DNA of 64,000 nucleotides. Source: SIG603 sp963589785 (GTDB lineage: Bacteria > Bacillota > Clostridia > Oscillospirales > Acutalibacteraceae). The position numbers and the translations under genes were made by a program. Where the stretch lies: the NCBI GenBank assembly GCA_963589785.1, contig CAVAMJ010000001.1, positions 1 to 64,000 on the forward strand, in the 5' to 3' direction. The notes under the pieces were generated by a model, which worked only from the letters and a program-made list of their open reading frames with translations, was not told the origin of the DNA and did no database searches. Positions 8,817 through 17,305 of this stretch are shown piece after piece; within the stretch, counting starts at the first letter, position 1; each line of letters starts with the position of its first letter.

Positions 8817-10580
8817 ATGACTAATCGAATCACCGGACGTGTGCTTTCGGCTTTTCTAACTTTAGCCATCGCTATCACATGCATCGTAACACCGCAGACA
8901 AGCATAAAATCCGAAGCAGCCGAATCCAAAACAGGCATCGGCCTCGCCGAGTTCGGACTTCAGGCTTACAAGGACGGCTGGCAGTATTCTTATGGCGCTT
9001 GGGGAAACTACAAAGTTAACGGAAAGTATGCTTCCGACTGCTCAGGTCTTATTTATGCTTATCTTATCTGGAACACCGCAGAGGCTAACGCATCTCCAAA
9101 CTATTTCCCTACTTCAAGCGGCAGCTGGCCAAGAGGCGCTCAGAGCCAGTATAACTTCTGCTCACAGACAGGTTCAATCTCCACTCTTCCGAGAACTCAC
9201 GGAATTCTCATCTTCTTCCCAAACTGTGACCACGTCGGTATCTATGTAGGTAACGGCTACGCAGTCGATAACTCCGACTACGGTACAAACATGGTTTACA
9301 AGAAGGTTGACGGCAGAGGCTGGGTATCCTGGGGCAAGCTCCAGAATGTCTCTTACCCAACAAACGGTTGGTACAAGTTCAACGGCAAAGTTTATTACTA
9401 CCAGAACGGCGAGTATGTCATTAACAAGACTCTCACCATTGACGGCACAAAATACACCTTCAGCTCGGCTGGTATCCCGAACCCAACTCCTAAGGGCTAC
9501 ACAACAGGCGGCGGTATAATTGATGATGACGATAATGTTCCCGATAACACAAGCGTCACTATGTATGTCAACGCTACAGGCGGACTTTATGTCAGATCCG
9601 GCCCAGGAACAAGCTACAGCGCAGTCGCAGTCGCTTCAAACGGTTCTAAGCTCACAGTTACAAATAAGTACAGCAGCTCATGGTATAAGGTTAAGCTTTC
9701 TGACGGAACTGTAGGCTTCTGCTCTGCAGAGTACCTTAAGAGCAGTTCAAGCTCGGCAACGGCTACACCTAAAGCCACGGCAACGCCTAATCCGAATGTA
9801 ATATCCGTACCCGCTACCACTACAGGTTGGGTTTACTTAAGATCAAGTACAAGCTCAAGTTCAAAGGCACTCAAGGTTGTTTCCAAGGGCGTGAGCGTCA
9901 CTATCACCAATAAGTCCAACTCCAAGTGGTACAGAGTTAAGCTTGCAAACGGCACTGAGGGCTACATCTTCTCAGCATATCTGAAGACGACTACTCTCTC
10001 ACCGTACACAGCAAAGATTACAAAATCATGTAATCTTCTTAAGAATGCTTATTCCTCTGCTTCTAAGGTCACAACGCTTAAGGCTAACGATATCGTTACC
10101 GTCACTAAGAGATCAGGCACTGGCAAGTATTACTATGTAACTACTTCGTCAGGCTCAAAGGGCTGGGTTTACTGGAGCAACACAAGCAAGACCTCAACTA
10201 TCTCCGGTACTACAACAGCGAAAATCAACCTCAGGCAGAGAGCTTCAACCTCATCAAGCGTTGTTCGCATTGTTAACAAGGGTGTAAAGGTTACTGTTGT
10301 AAGCTACTCCACATCAGGCTGGCTCAAGGTTGTTCTTTCAGACGGAACCTCAGGCTGGATGTCTTCCAAGTATGTTTACACAACAGTCAAGGCTAAGACA
10401 ACAGCTACCAGCGGTCTCAATGTGCGTTCGGGCGCAAGCATGAACGGCAAAATCAAGACAACTGTACCGTACGGATCAACCGTAACGATTATTTCCTTCT
10501 ACAATAAATCGTGGTATAAGATTAAGCTCTCAAATGGCACAATCGGCTTTGCAAGTACTGATTACTTAAAGATAAGCTAA
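8817..10580 (+). CDS. Secreted NlpC/P60-type wall hydrolase with multiple SH3 domains
   Basis: This 587-residue exported protein would cleave peptidoglycan stem peptides. The ATG at 8817 is chosen because GAAAGG lies ten bases upstream. An earlier in-frame ATG at 8799 has no site. A signal peptide (1-34) precedes an NlpC/P60-like domain (about 40-175) with Cys75 in ASDCSGLIYAY and His139 in CDHVGIYVGNG. Next is a short glycine-tyrosine module resembling choline-binding-type repeats (GWYKFNGKVYYYQNGEYV). About five SH3b domains follow, separated by Ser/Thr-rich linkers. It pairs with the deacetylase upstream as a wall-remodelling set. Confidence 0.9.
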   Translation: MTNRITGRVLSAFLTLAIAITCIVTPQTSIKSEAAESKTGIGLAEFGLQAYKDGWQYSYGAWGNYKVNGKYASDCSGLIYAYLIWNTAEANASPNYFPTSSGSWPRGAQSQYNFCSQTGSISTLPRTHGILIFFPNCDHVGIYVGNGYAVDNSDYGTNMVYKKVDGRGWVSWGKLQNVSYPTNGWYKFNGKVYYYQNGEYVINKTLTIDGTKYTFSSAGIPNPTPKGYTTGGGIIDDDDNVPDNTSVTMYVNATGGLYVRSGPGTSYSAVAVASNGSKLTVTNKYSSSWYKVKLSDGTVGFCSAEYLKSSSSSATATPKATATPNPNVISVPATTTGWVYLRSSTSSSSKALKVVSKGVSVTITNKSNSKWYRVKLANGTEGYIFSAYLKTTTLSPYTAKITKSCNLLKNAYSSASKVTTLKANDIVTVTKRSGTGKYYYVTTSSGSKGWVYWSNTSKTSTISGTTTAKINLRQRASTSSSVVRIVNKGVKVTVVSYSTSGWLKVVLSDGTSGWMSSKYVYTTVKAKTTATSGLNVRSGASMNGKIKTTVPYGSTVTIISFYNKSWYKIKLSNGTIGFASTDYLKIS

Positions 10581-10590
10581 ATAAACAATT

Positions 10591-10620
10591 TCGGCTCCGC
10601 TTTGACGGAGCCGATTTTTT
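10591..10620 (+). terminator. Terminator after the NlpC/P60 gene
   Basis: The perfect stem TCGGCTCCG/CGGAGCCGA (10591-10599, 10606-10614) is followed by six T. Confidence 0.92.
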
Positions 10621-10632
10621 GCACTAAATATA

Positions 10633-10663
10633 AAAGAAAACGGGCGGTTCAAACCGTCCGTTT
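10633..10663 (-). terminator. nagB terminator
   Basis: AAACGGACGGTT/AACCGCCCGTTT on the minus strand is followed by a T-rich tract, 14 bases past nagB. It lies back to back with the terminator of the convergent gene. Confidence 0.8.
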
Positions 10664-10676
10664 TTTATGTTTGCTA

Positions 10677-11384
10677 TCAGTCTTTAGGAATATAGATTAC
10701 CGTGACATCGGGGTGAAGCTGAAGCACCGATGCGGGAACACTCGGCACAACATCACCGCTTATCGCTCTTTCAACTATGTCAGCCTTGCCTTCTCCCGCA
10801 ATCAGAAGAAGCTTTTTCGCTTTCATAATCGTGCCGATACCCATGGTTATCGCATAACGGGGAACATCCTCTTCCCTCTCGAACAAACGGGAATTAGCCT
10901 TAATCGTGCTTTCTGTCAGCTTGACCTTGTGCGTGACCGCCGCAAAAGCCTCTGACGGCTCGTTAAAGCCTATGTGACCGTTGTTTCCTATTCCGAGAAG
11001 CTGCAAGTCGGCATAGCCAAGCTTTTCGCAAAGAGCCTCATAAGCAACACATTCTTTGTCAGGGTCGCTCATACCGCTCGGCACATGCGTATTAGCCTTA
11101 TCGATATCGATTTTATCAAAGAGATTAGTATTCATGAAGTAACGGTAGCTTTGCACATTATCGGAGGTAAGTCCGCAGTATTCGTCCAGATTAAGCGTGC
11201 TCACAAGCGAAAAGCTGAGCTTGCCGTCCTGACAATCTTTTACAAGATTGTCGTAAGTGCCAAGCGGCGAGCTTCCCGTAGCAAGACCGAGAACGCTGTC
11301 TTTCTTTTCGTTAATCTGATTTTCGATTACATCTGCCGCTTTTCTTGAGAGTTCCTCATAATTTTTAACCTTGATAATCTTCAT
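10677..11384 (-). CDS. nagB: Glucosamine-6-phosphate deaminase
   Basis: This enzyme converts glucosamine 6-phosphate to fructose 6-phosphate and ammonia, feeding amino sugars into glycolysis. It is 235 residues, like the short Bacillus-type NagB. Motifs are GLATGSSPLGTY (phosphate loop), TLNLDEY (proton-transfer acid) and GIGNNGHIGFNEP (catalytic His and Glu). The Asn in NNGHIG is as in Bacillus NagB rather than the Asp of E. coli. AAGGTG precedes the ATG. An EamA transporter lies 33 bases upstream on the same strand and may share its transcript. No nagA lies nearby. Confidence 0.94.
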   Translation of the reverse strand: MKIIKVKNYEELSRKAADVIENQINEKKDSVLGLATGSSPLGTYDNLVKDCQDGKLSFSLVSTLNLDEYCGLTSDNVQSYRYFMNTNLFDKIDIDKANTHVPSGMSDPDKECVAYEALCEKLGYADLQLLGIGNNGHIGFNEPSEAFAAVTHKVKLTESTIKANSRLFEREEDVPRYAITMGIGTIMKAKKLLLIAGEGKADIVERAISGDVVPSVPASVLQLHPDVTVIYIPKD

Positions 11385-11417
11385 AATAGCACCTTTTTAA
11401 CACACCTAAATATAAAA

Positions 11418-12305
11418 TCAATTTGCTTTCTTTTTGCTCGGCAGTTGAGCCAGCACAACAGCCGAGAACACAAGCACACAGCCGATTATCTCACGCAAGG
11501 AGAGAATTTCACCGAGAATAACCCAGCCTGACAATGCGGAGAAAACAGACTCCAAGCTCATAATGAGCGAAGCTACGGTTGCCTGAGTGTATCGCTGACC
11601 GATAATCTGCAAGGTGTAAGCTACTCCGCTAGACATTATTCCGCAGTAAAGTATCGCGGCCGCGGCACCCGTAAATGCCGAAACAGTCGGATGCTCTATC
11701 ACGAATGCAAAAATAGCAGATAGCACACCGCAAACCAAAAACTGCATACAGCTTAATTTAATCGGATCGGCTTTTGCTCCGTATTTCTCACACACGAGTA
11801 TGTGAAATGAGAAAACAAGCGAGCACATAAGAAGCCACCATGCCCCGGGGCTCACGCTGAAGCCGTCCTTTACGCTCAAAAGGAACGCACCGATAAGTGC
11901 AATAACCACAGCCTCCCAGACACGAAGTCCGACCTTCTTTCCCATGAAAATACCGAGAACAGGCACGATAACTATATAAAGTGCGGTCAAAAATCCCGCC
12001 TCGCCCGCTGTCGTGTACTGTATGCCTATCTGCTGAAAAGCACTTGCCGCAAAGAGCACAACGCCGCAGACTAAGCCGCCCTTTAGCCAGTTTCTTTCGG
12101 TGTCAGGCTTGTGAACACTTGATTTAACTCTCACATATATAATGAGCGGCAAAAGCACTATACAGCCGACAAAGCTTCTTGCCGCCAAAAACGAGAACGG
12201 TTTTATATAATCCATGCCGACACTCTGGAAAACGAATGCCGTTCCCCATATCAACGAGCAAAGAGTCAAAATCAGCGGTCCTTTAATCTTCTTGATATTA
12301 TTCAC
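11418..12305 (-). CDS. DMT-superfamily EamA transporter
   Basis: This integral membrane protein of 295 residues shows ten hydrophobic segments arranged as two five-helix EamA repeats. The first starts LILTLCSLIWGTAFVFQSVG and the second GAWWLLMCSLVFSFHILV, with the family's late SVFSALSGWVILGE signature. DMT members export or import amino acids, nucleotides or other metabolites. The substrate is not readable. It starts at GTG 12305 with AAGGAAAG upstream. The gene precedes nagB with a 33-base gap. Confidence 0.88.
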   Translation of the reverse strand: MNNIKKIKGPLILTLCSLIWGTAFVFQSVGMDYIKPFSFLAARSFVGCIVLLPLIIYVRVKSSVHKPDTERNWLKGGLVCGVVLFAASAFQQIGIQYTTAGEAGFLTALYIVIVPVLGIFMGKKVGLRVWEAVVIALIGAFLLSVKDGFSVSPGAWWLLMCSLVFSFHILVCEKYGAKADPIKLSCMQFLVCGVLSAIFAFVIEHPTVSAFTGAAAAILYCGIMSSGVAYTLQIIGQRYTQATVASLIMSLESVFSALSGWVILGEILSLREIIGCVLVFSAVVLAQLPSKKKAN

Positions 12306-12423
12306 TTTTCTTTCCTTTCATACTCTGATTCCCGTATATCATAATTCCTAAATGCTAAAATATCAAGAGTATTTCGTCAGTATTTCAAACTAAATTTTGA
12401 ACAAATTTCTTTGTATTTGATAA

Positions 12424-12463
12424 AGAAAAAACGCACCCAAATTCAAACGAAAATGAGTGCGTT
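12424..12463 (-). terminator. Terminator of the first MATE gene
   Basis: On the minus strand AACGCACTC pairs with GGTGCGTT across an 18-base loop and is followed by six T, ten bases beyond the stop. Confidence 0.75.
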
Positions 12464-12473
12464 AATTTTGATA

Positions 12474-13856
12474 TTAAGCGTTGTCTCTCGTTAAGTTTTT
12501 CATCCAGTTATAGGACTTAATCTTGAAGAAAGCAACTATGCATTTGAGTATCTGGTCACTCTTGAGGCAAGCGAACACAACCCATGCGGGTGCGCCTACC
12601 TTCCAAGCGATGAACGCTGACGGCAAAACCACAAGCAGAACAAATATCGTATCGTTGATAAATACAAAGCTGATGTCTCCTCCCGATTTTACCAAGCCGA
12701 ACAAGGAAGCCGCCTGGTAGCAAGTGCCGATAATCGTGACGGAAAGCACATTGCAGAATTGTACCGAATAAGCCACAGCGTCGCTTGTTACGGAATAAAG
12801 TGCGATAAACGGGGTCTTTAATAGGAACACGGCTATTCCCGAGAGAAGTCCGACAACAAGGAAAATAATCTGCGTGGTTCTTGCGTATTCCTTCATTTTC
12901 TCGTATTCTCCGGCGCCGACTGTCTTTCCGGTGATTATTCCTATCGACTGAGAAATACCGTTCATCCAAACATAGATGAGGTTATTTAGCGAGCCTGTTA
13001 TACTTGCGGCAGAAATAACTGCGGCATCGAATCTGCCCAAAATCACGCTCTGACCTATCATATTCACGCCCCAAATGACATTTCCGCCGATGACAGGCAA
13101 GCCGTACTTCACGAAGTCCGTGAGCATTGCTTTGTCTGTCGGCAAAAGCTCGCTTATTTTTAAACTGAGCTTCTTATCGACAGCCAGTGTATAGACAACC
13201 GAGACAATCGCCTCGAGTATTCTCGAAATAAGCGTCGCAAGTGCCGCACCCGCAACTCCCATGGCTGGGATGAGCGTTCCCACGCCAAAGATAAGCACGT
13301 AGTTTAGTCCGACATTCACGACAAGCGTCATAATCGAAATATAAAGACCGATTTTCGCCGTTTCCACCGCACGCATGCTTGCAATGAACACCTGTGCTAT
13401 ACAGAAAAAAATGTAGGATATACCGACTATCTTTAGGTAAATAACACCCTCAGCGATAACAGCCTCGTCATTAGTAAGAAAACGCAAAATCTGATTTGTA
13501 AATATAGTTGCTCCAAGAGTTAAAAGAACTCCGAAAACAATCGCAAACTTAACCCCCACCGCAATGATTTTCTTTATGCTCCCTGTGTCCTTCTTTCCCC
13601 AGTACTGAGCAGCAAGAATGAGTATCGCGCCCTCAACTCCGCCGCTGAAAAGCTGTACTATCGTCTGAATCTGATTTCCCATGTAAACGCCCGATATTGC
13701 CGCATCTCCGAGCCTTCCTATCATGACGTTGTCGGCAAAGCCGACCAAGAATGTGATGAGATACTGAAGTCCCATCGGAATCGCAAGCTTTATCAGCGTG
13801 GAATAAAACGAGCGGTCACGGGTGATAAAGACCTTTTTTTGACTTGATTTCTCCAA
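12474..13856 (-). CDS. MATE-family multidrug/metabolite efflux pump
   Basis: This 460-residue membrane antiporter has twelve hydrophobic segments. The N-half signature IKLAIPMGLQYLITFLVGFADNVMIGRLG and the internal two-fold repeat (second half from about residue 245) are typical of MATE exporters, which use a Na+ or H+ gradient. It probably starts at TTG 13856, with GGGGAG nine bases upstream. The substrate is unknown. It is unrelated in position to the second MATE gene at 55-56.5 kb. A hairpin at 13925-13943 lies in its 5' region. Confidence 0.9.
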   Translation of the reverse strand: MEKSSQKKVFITRDRSFYSTLIKLAIPMGLQYLITFLVGFADNVMIGRLGDAAISGVYMGNQIQTIVQLFSGGVEGAILILAAQYWGKKDTGSIKKIIAVGVKFAIVFGVLLTLGATIFTNQILRFLTNDEAVIAEGVIYLKIVGISYIFFCIAQVFIASMRAVETAKIGLYISIMTLVVNVGLNYVLIFGVGTLIPAMGVAGAALATLISRILEAIVSVVYTLAVDKKLSLKISELLPTDKAMLTDFVKYGLPVIGGNVIWGVNMIGQSVILGRFDAAVISAASITGSLNNLIYVWMNGISQSIGIITGKTVGAGEYEKMKEYARTTQIIFLVVGLLSGIAVFLLKTPFIALYSVTSDAVAYSVQFCNVLSVTIIGTCYQAASLFGLVKSGGDISFVFINDTIFVLLVVLPSAFIAWKVGAPAWVVFACLKSDQILKCIVAFFKIKSYNWMKNLTRDNA

Positions 13857-14054
13857 AATACAACACTCCCCAATGTTTATGAAAATTCCTCGACACTTAT
13901 TCTAACACTTATAAAAACAAAATTAAAGACTTTAGAAGTCTTTGAGGTAAAATAAATTTCACTCTGTCAAAAACCAATCAAAATTCTTTAATGCTTTTAT
14001 GTTTTTTGGCTTTAGCAGCTGCAAGTGCACTTTTCACAAACTTTTTTAATCATA

Positions 14055-14082
14055 TTGACATCACGGTCATTGGGTGTAAAAA
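14055..14082 (+). promoter_or_regulatory. Possible promoter of the 2-hydroxyacid dehydrogenase
   Basis: TTGACA (14055-14060) is followed after 16 bases by TAAAAA (14077-14082), about 30 bases before the start codon. The -10 match is only partial. Confidence 0.4.
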
Positions 14083-14113
14083 TAGTGGTAAATTCCGTTT
14101 TTGGAGGAAAGAA

Positions 14114-15094
14114 ATGAAGATTTACGCTTTTGAAGTAAGACCTGACGAACAGGCAATGTTTAACTCTCTCTCGACAGAAGAACTCGAGATTACCACATCA
14201 CCCGAAATTCTCACATTAGATAATATCGGCCTTGCAGAGGGCTGTGAAGCTATCACAACTCTCGGAATGACCAACTGGGACGCTCCCCTTCTCAAGAAAG
14301 CATCAGAGCTTGGCGTTAAGTGCATCTCAACGAGAACAATCGGCTACAATCACATTGATCTGAATGCTTGCAAGGAATACGGCATCAGCGCTTGCAACGT
14401 AAGCTACGGCCCGGACAGCGTTGCAGACTTCGCCCTCATGCTCATGCTCATCGCTTTGAGAAAATATAAGCCGGCAGTTTACCGCCAGAATGTCAATGAT
14501 TTCTCCCTCGGAGGACTTCAGGGCAGAACAATCAACGGAATGACCGTCGGCGTAGTCGGCACAGGCAAAATCGGCTATGCTGTTATCAAGCGCCTCAAGG
14601 CATTCGGTGCAACTGTCATTTGCAACGACAGACACGTTAATAAAAAGGTCGCAGAGCTTGCGGAGTATGTCTCACTTGACGAGCTTTACAAGAGAGCAGA
14701 TATGATAACATATCACATTCCACTCACCGCAGAGAGCGCAAGAATGGTCAATTCTTACACGATAAATCAGATGAAGGACGGCGTTGTTCTCATCAACACT
14801 GCTCGAGGCGAGCTCATGAATGTCGAAGACTTGATAAATGGCATTGAGACCGAGAAAATCGGTGCGCTTGCAACTGACGTCTTTGACGGCGAGCTCAACA
14901 TCTACCACGAGAGCCACATCAACGATATCATCTCAAACCGTGAAATGGCATATCTTCGCCAGTTCCCGAATGTCGTAATGACTCAGCACATGGCATTCTA
15001 TACCGAATCTGCCGTTGCAGAAATGGTAAAGAATGGTGTCGAAGGCCCTATCGCAGTTCTAAGCGGCAAGCCTTGGCAGAATAAGCTGGTTTGA
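14114..15094 (+). CDS. D-specific 2-hydroxyacid dehydrogenase (D-lactate dehydrogenase-like)
   Basis: This NAD-dependent oxidoreductase probably reduces pyruvate to D-lactate. It is 326 residues from the ATG at 14114, which has GGAGG seven bases upstream. A frame extension back to 13991 has no ribosome site. The nucleotide-binding motif is VGVVGTGKIG. The catalytic Arg lies in NTARGELM, Glu in the DVFDGE segment, and His in TQHMAFYTE, the form seen in D-LDH/VanH enzymes. A VanH-like role is unlikely because no D-Ala-D-Lac ligase lies nearby. Confidence 0.88.
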   Translation: MKIYAFEVRPDEQAMFNSLSTEELEITTSPEILTLDNIGLAEGCEAITTLGMTNWDAPLLKKASELGVKCISTRTIGYNHIDLNACKEYGISACNVSYGPDSVADFALMLMLIALRKYKPAVYRQNVNDFSLGGLQGRTINGMTVGVVGTGKIGYAVIKRLKAFGATVICNDRHVNKKVAELAEYVSLDELYKRADMITYHIPLTAESARMVNSYTINQMKDGVVLINTARGELMNVEDLINGIETEKIGALATDVFDGELNIYHESHINDIISNREMAYLRQFPNVVMTQHMAFYTESAVAEMVKNGVEGPIAVLSGKPWQNKLV

Positions 15095-15115
15095 TTTTTT
15101 CAATAACATAAAGCA

Positions 15116-15147
15116 AAAACCGATCTCTTATGAGGTCGGTTTTTTTC
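15116..15147 (+). terminator. Terminator after the dehydrogenase
   Basis: AACCGATCTC and GAGGTCGGTT pair across a TTAT loop with one G-T pair, followed by seven T. Confidence 0.85.
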
Positions 15148-15230
15148 GTTGGCTTGCTCATAAAAAAGAAGCCACTTGCTCTATTTTTTACATAATCTAA
15201 GCAATTAGAGGTGGTTAAATCAGCTTTGGA

Positions 15231-15983
15231 TTATGTCGTGAAATATCTCTTTTGGTGTGCCGGCACAGCCGTTTGTTTATTTTGACTGTCAATATTCGTC
15301 GTCTGAAACAGACAGGCACAGTAGCCCTCCTTTGGCTGGAAACAGGTGATATGAAGCGGCTTGCCGGCCTCGTTTGAAAAATAATCGAGGTTATAAACAT
15401 TGCCGTTGAGTGCAACATCACTGTAAGCCACAAGCCACTTTTTGTCGGCATTCGGAAAAACCTCATAAAAACTGTGGTTCATCATCTCATCCATGGTTCT
15501 TCCCTCAATGTTCGCCATTTCCCTGTTGCAGTAACGGAAAATAAAGTCTATTCCCCGTCCGTTCTCTGTAAAAAGAACCTCGATTATACAAAATGCAAGA
15601 GGCATATCATCGAGCACCTTATATCTGTCGATAGAAAACATCTTCGGCTGACACTCGAGTATCGAATCGTTTATGTAATTCACAAGCTGAGTCTGCTTTG
15701 CCGAGCGACGTTTTCTGCCTGTCACGGTTGTTCCGTCTATCAAATAGTAGGTTGTGCCCTCAACTCTCTCAATCTGATTTAAAGCAAGAGCCGTGCCCTT
15801 GTTCACCATGACAAAGTTCTCCCCTGGGAGCGCATCCAAAATATTCTTGACGGAATAATAGGTTTCGATATGTCTTCCGTCAACCATATTGATAAAGGTC
15901 TTTCCGTCTGCTCTTGTGAGAGATTTTATGCTCTCAGGCTTTATCGTAAATTTTTCAAAAAATCTTTCTAATGGTGTGCTCAT
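15231..15983 (-). CDS. LytTR-PAS transcriptional regulator
   Basis: This 250-residue predicted DNA-binding regulator has an unusual order. A LytTR-type domain comes first (about 12-105; KSLTRADGKTFINMVDGRHIETYYS, NKGTALALNQIERVEG and GTTVTGRKRR are its strands). A PAS-like sensor domain follows (about 125-235; FIFRYCNREMANIEGRTMDEMM, FYEVFPNADKKW). There is no receiver domain. It is the last gene on the strand of the sortase/pilus locus, 37 bases past a sortase, so control of pilus expression is a reasonable inference. The ribosome site is weak (AGGG, 11 bases upstream). Its ligand is unknown. Confidence 0.78.
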   Translation of the reverse strand: MSTPLERFFEKFTIKPESIKSLTRADGKTFINMVDGRHIETYYSVKNILDALPGENFVMVNKGTALALNQIERVEGTTYYLIDGTTVTGRKRRSAKQTQLVNYINDSILECQPKMFSIDRYKVLDDMPLAFCIIEVLFTENGRGIDFIFRYCNREMANIEGRTMDEMMNHSFYEVFPNADKKWLVAYSDVALNGNVYNLDYFSNEAGKPLHITCFQPKEGYCACLFQTTNIDSQNKQTAVPAHQKRYFTT

Positions 15984-16020
15984 TTTTCTTTATCCCTAAC
16001 TTATCCACGCAATAAACCTT

Positions 16021-16626
16021 TTACTTCACTCTTTCGCATCTCACGGCGTATCGTGATGTTCCGCTCATTGTGCATGTAAAAAGTGTCAAATCCCAATTAT
16101 CCGTTTCACTTTTTGACATCATGCCCTCGACGTCCTTGCCGTCGATTACATCTATCCATAAAACCTTGTACTGCCAGACATTGTTCTCCATATCGGTGAT
16201 AGTGACATTATCTCCGCTCGAGAGCGACTCAATCGGCCCAAAATGAGTGATGTAATTGTGTCCGGCGATGATCATATCATCAGTATAAAGCGAGCCTGAA
16301 AAACGTCCGGGAGCGATTTTCAGTCCCTCATAGCTCCAGTCCTTCATAATCGGAAGATTAATGCCGACTGACGGTATCGAAATATAACCGATATATTCGT
16401 TTCCGTCTATCTCAGTGCTTTTCATTTCTTTGTCCGTGTAAAGCTCAGGCATAAGCACCGTGGCTTTTGGCTCGATGCCATATTCCTCCTCGATAGTCTG
16501 AAGGACTCCCGCGCTCATCTTTCCTGCGGCGCTTGCTTCTTCACGATTATAAAAGAACAGGGATACTGCCCCCAAAAGTGACACTATCCCTAAAGCTATA
16601 CATATGTTTCCCAACTTACGCTTCAT
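16021..16626 (-). CDS. Sortase, probably the wall-anchoring enzyme of the pilus locus
   Basis: This 201-residue cysteine transpeptidase has one N-terminal membrane anchor (about 7-27) and no C-terminal one. Catalytic His is in IIAGHNYITHFG, Cys in LTLFTCTMSGTSRYAVRCER, and the conserved Arg lies seven residues after Cys. Lacking the C-terminal helix and lid of class C, it fits class D/E or a housekeeping type best. That suggests it attaches finished pili or the IPQTG protein to peptidoglycan. It overlaps the minor pilin gene by 11 bases, so translation is probably coupled. Its own ribosome site is weak. Confidence 0.85.
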   Translation of the reverse strand: MKRKLGNICIALGIVSLLGAVSLFFYNREEASAAGKMSAGVLQTIEEEYGIEPKATVLMPELYTDKEMKSTEIDGNEYIGYISIPSVGINLPIMKDWSYEGLKIAPGRFSGSLYTDDMIIAGHNYITHFGPIESLSSGDNVTITDMENNVWQYKVLWIDVIDGKDVEGMMSKSETDNWDLTLFTCTMSGTSRYAVRCERVK

Positions 16627-17305
16627 CTTTATTTCTGCTCTTCTTCAAAAGAAAACCGACAGAGAAAAGAATCAAGCCCGAGATAGCCAAAACAGGAATC
16701 GGCCAGTTCATTTGTCCCGTCTGAGGGATAGTTGCGGGCGGTGTAGCGGTGGGTGTAGGTGTCGGTGATTTCTCGACTGCCGCCTCCATTTTTGGAGCCG
16801 CGTCAACATTATTGAGCCAAACTCCGTCTACCTTTGACGGTGCCGTTACTAAGAATGAATTAATCTTCTCGTAGCCGTCTGCCGCCTTAGAGTTAACTAA
16901 AAGATAAAGTCCGCAGTCAAGTGATGTAAATTTAACCGTTCCGTCAGCGGCTGTTGTTCCGCTTGATACCTCACTGCCGAGCTTCTTCTCAAGCTCTGAG
17001 ATAAAATTCGTGTCAGTTAGATTGCTCTCTGTGACCTCGCTTAAGCCGTAGCCGTCAAGAGGATAATATTTAAGGTCACCGTCATCGTAAGCAATATCGG
17101 CTACCTTATAAAGCTTAAACTCTGCCCCCGAAACAGTCTTGCTACCGTCAGCGCTTTTCAGCGTGATTGTCACGGAATTTTCTGCTTCCAAATCGGGCTT
17201 TTCGTTGTCGGCACTTTCGGCAAAAGCCGAGAAGCTTCCCATTGCCACAACGGACGCGGTCATTAAGCCTACCGCAATAAGGTTAAAAATTGATTTAAAT
17301 GTCAT
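16616..17305 (-). CDS. SpaA-type minor pilin with IPQTG sorting signal
   Basis: This 229-residue surface protein has a signal peptide (about 1-30, ending FSAFA), one Cna-B/SpaA-type domain (SGAEFKLYKVADIAY to LVNSKAADGYEKI), a Pro/Thr linker (TPTPTATPP) and a C-terminal sorting signal. That signal is IPQTG at 193-197, a hydrophobic helix and a KKSRNK tail. The E-box position that usually reads ET-x-x-P-x-GY is NSKAADGY, so the glutamate that promotes the internal isopeptide bond appears missing. The ATG at 17305 is preferred, with GGGGTG six bases upstream. It overlaps the class C sortase by 11 bases. It is probably the pilus base or tip. Confidence 0.85.
   Translation of the reverse strand: MTFKSIFNLIAVGLMTASVVAMGSFSAFAESADNEKPDLEAENSVTITLKSADGSKTVSGAEFKLYKVADIAYDDGDLKYYPLDGYGLSEVTESNLTDTNFISELEKKLGSEVSSGTTAADGTVKFTSLDCGLYLLVNSKAADGYEKINSFLVTAPSKVDGVWLNNVDAAPKMEAAVEKSPTPTPTATPPATIPQTGQMNWPIPVLAISGLILFSVGFLLKKSRNKDEA

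Noticed and set aside
13991..14113. N-terminal extension of the 2-hydroxyacid dehydrogenase with a hydrophobic start
   Set aside because: It covers the promoter-like sequence and has no ribosome site. GGAGG before ATG 14114 fixes the start of a cytosolic enzyme.
14114..15094. VanH-type resistance dehydrogenase
   Set aside because: Sequence fits D-LDH/VanH broadly, but no VanA-type ligase or VanX lies nearby, so ordinary D-lactate dehydrogenase is simpler.
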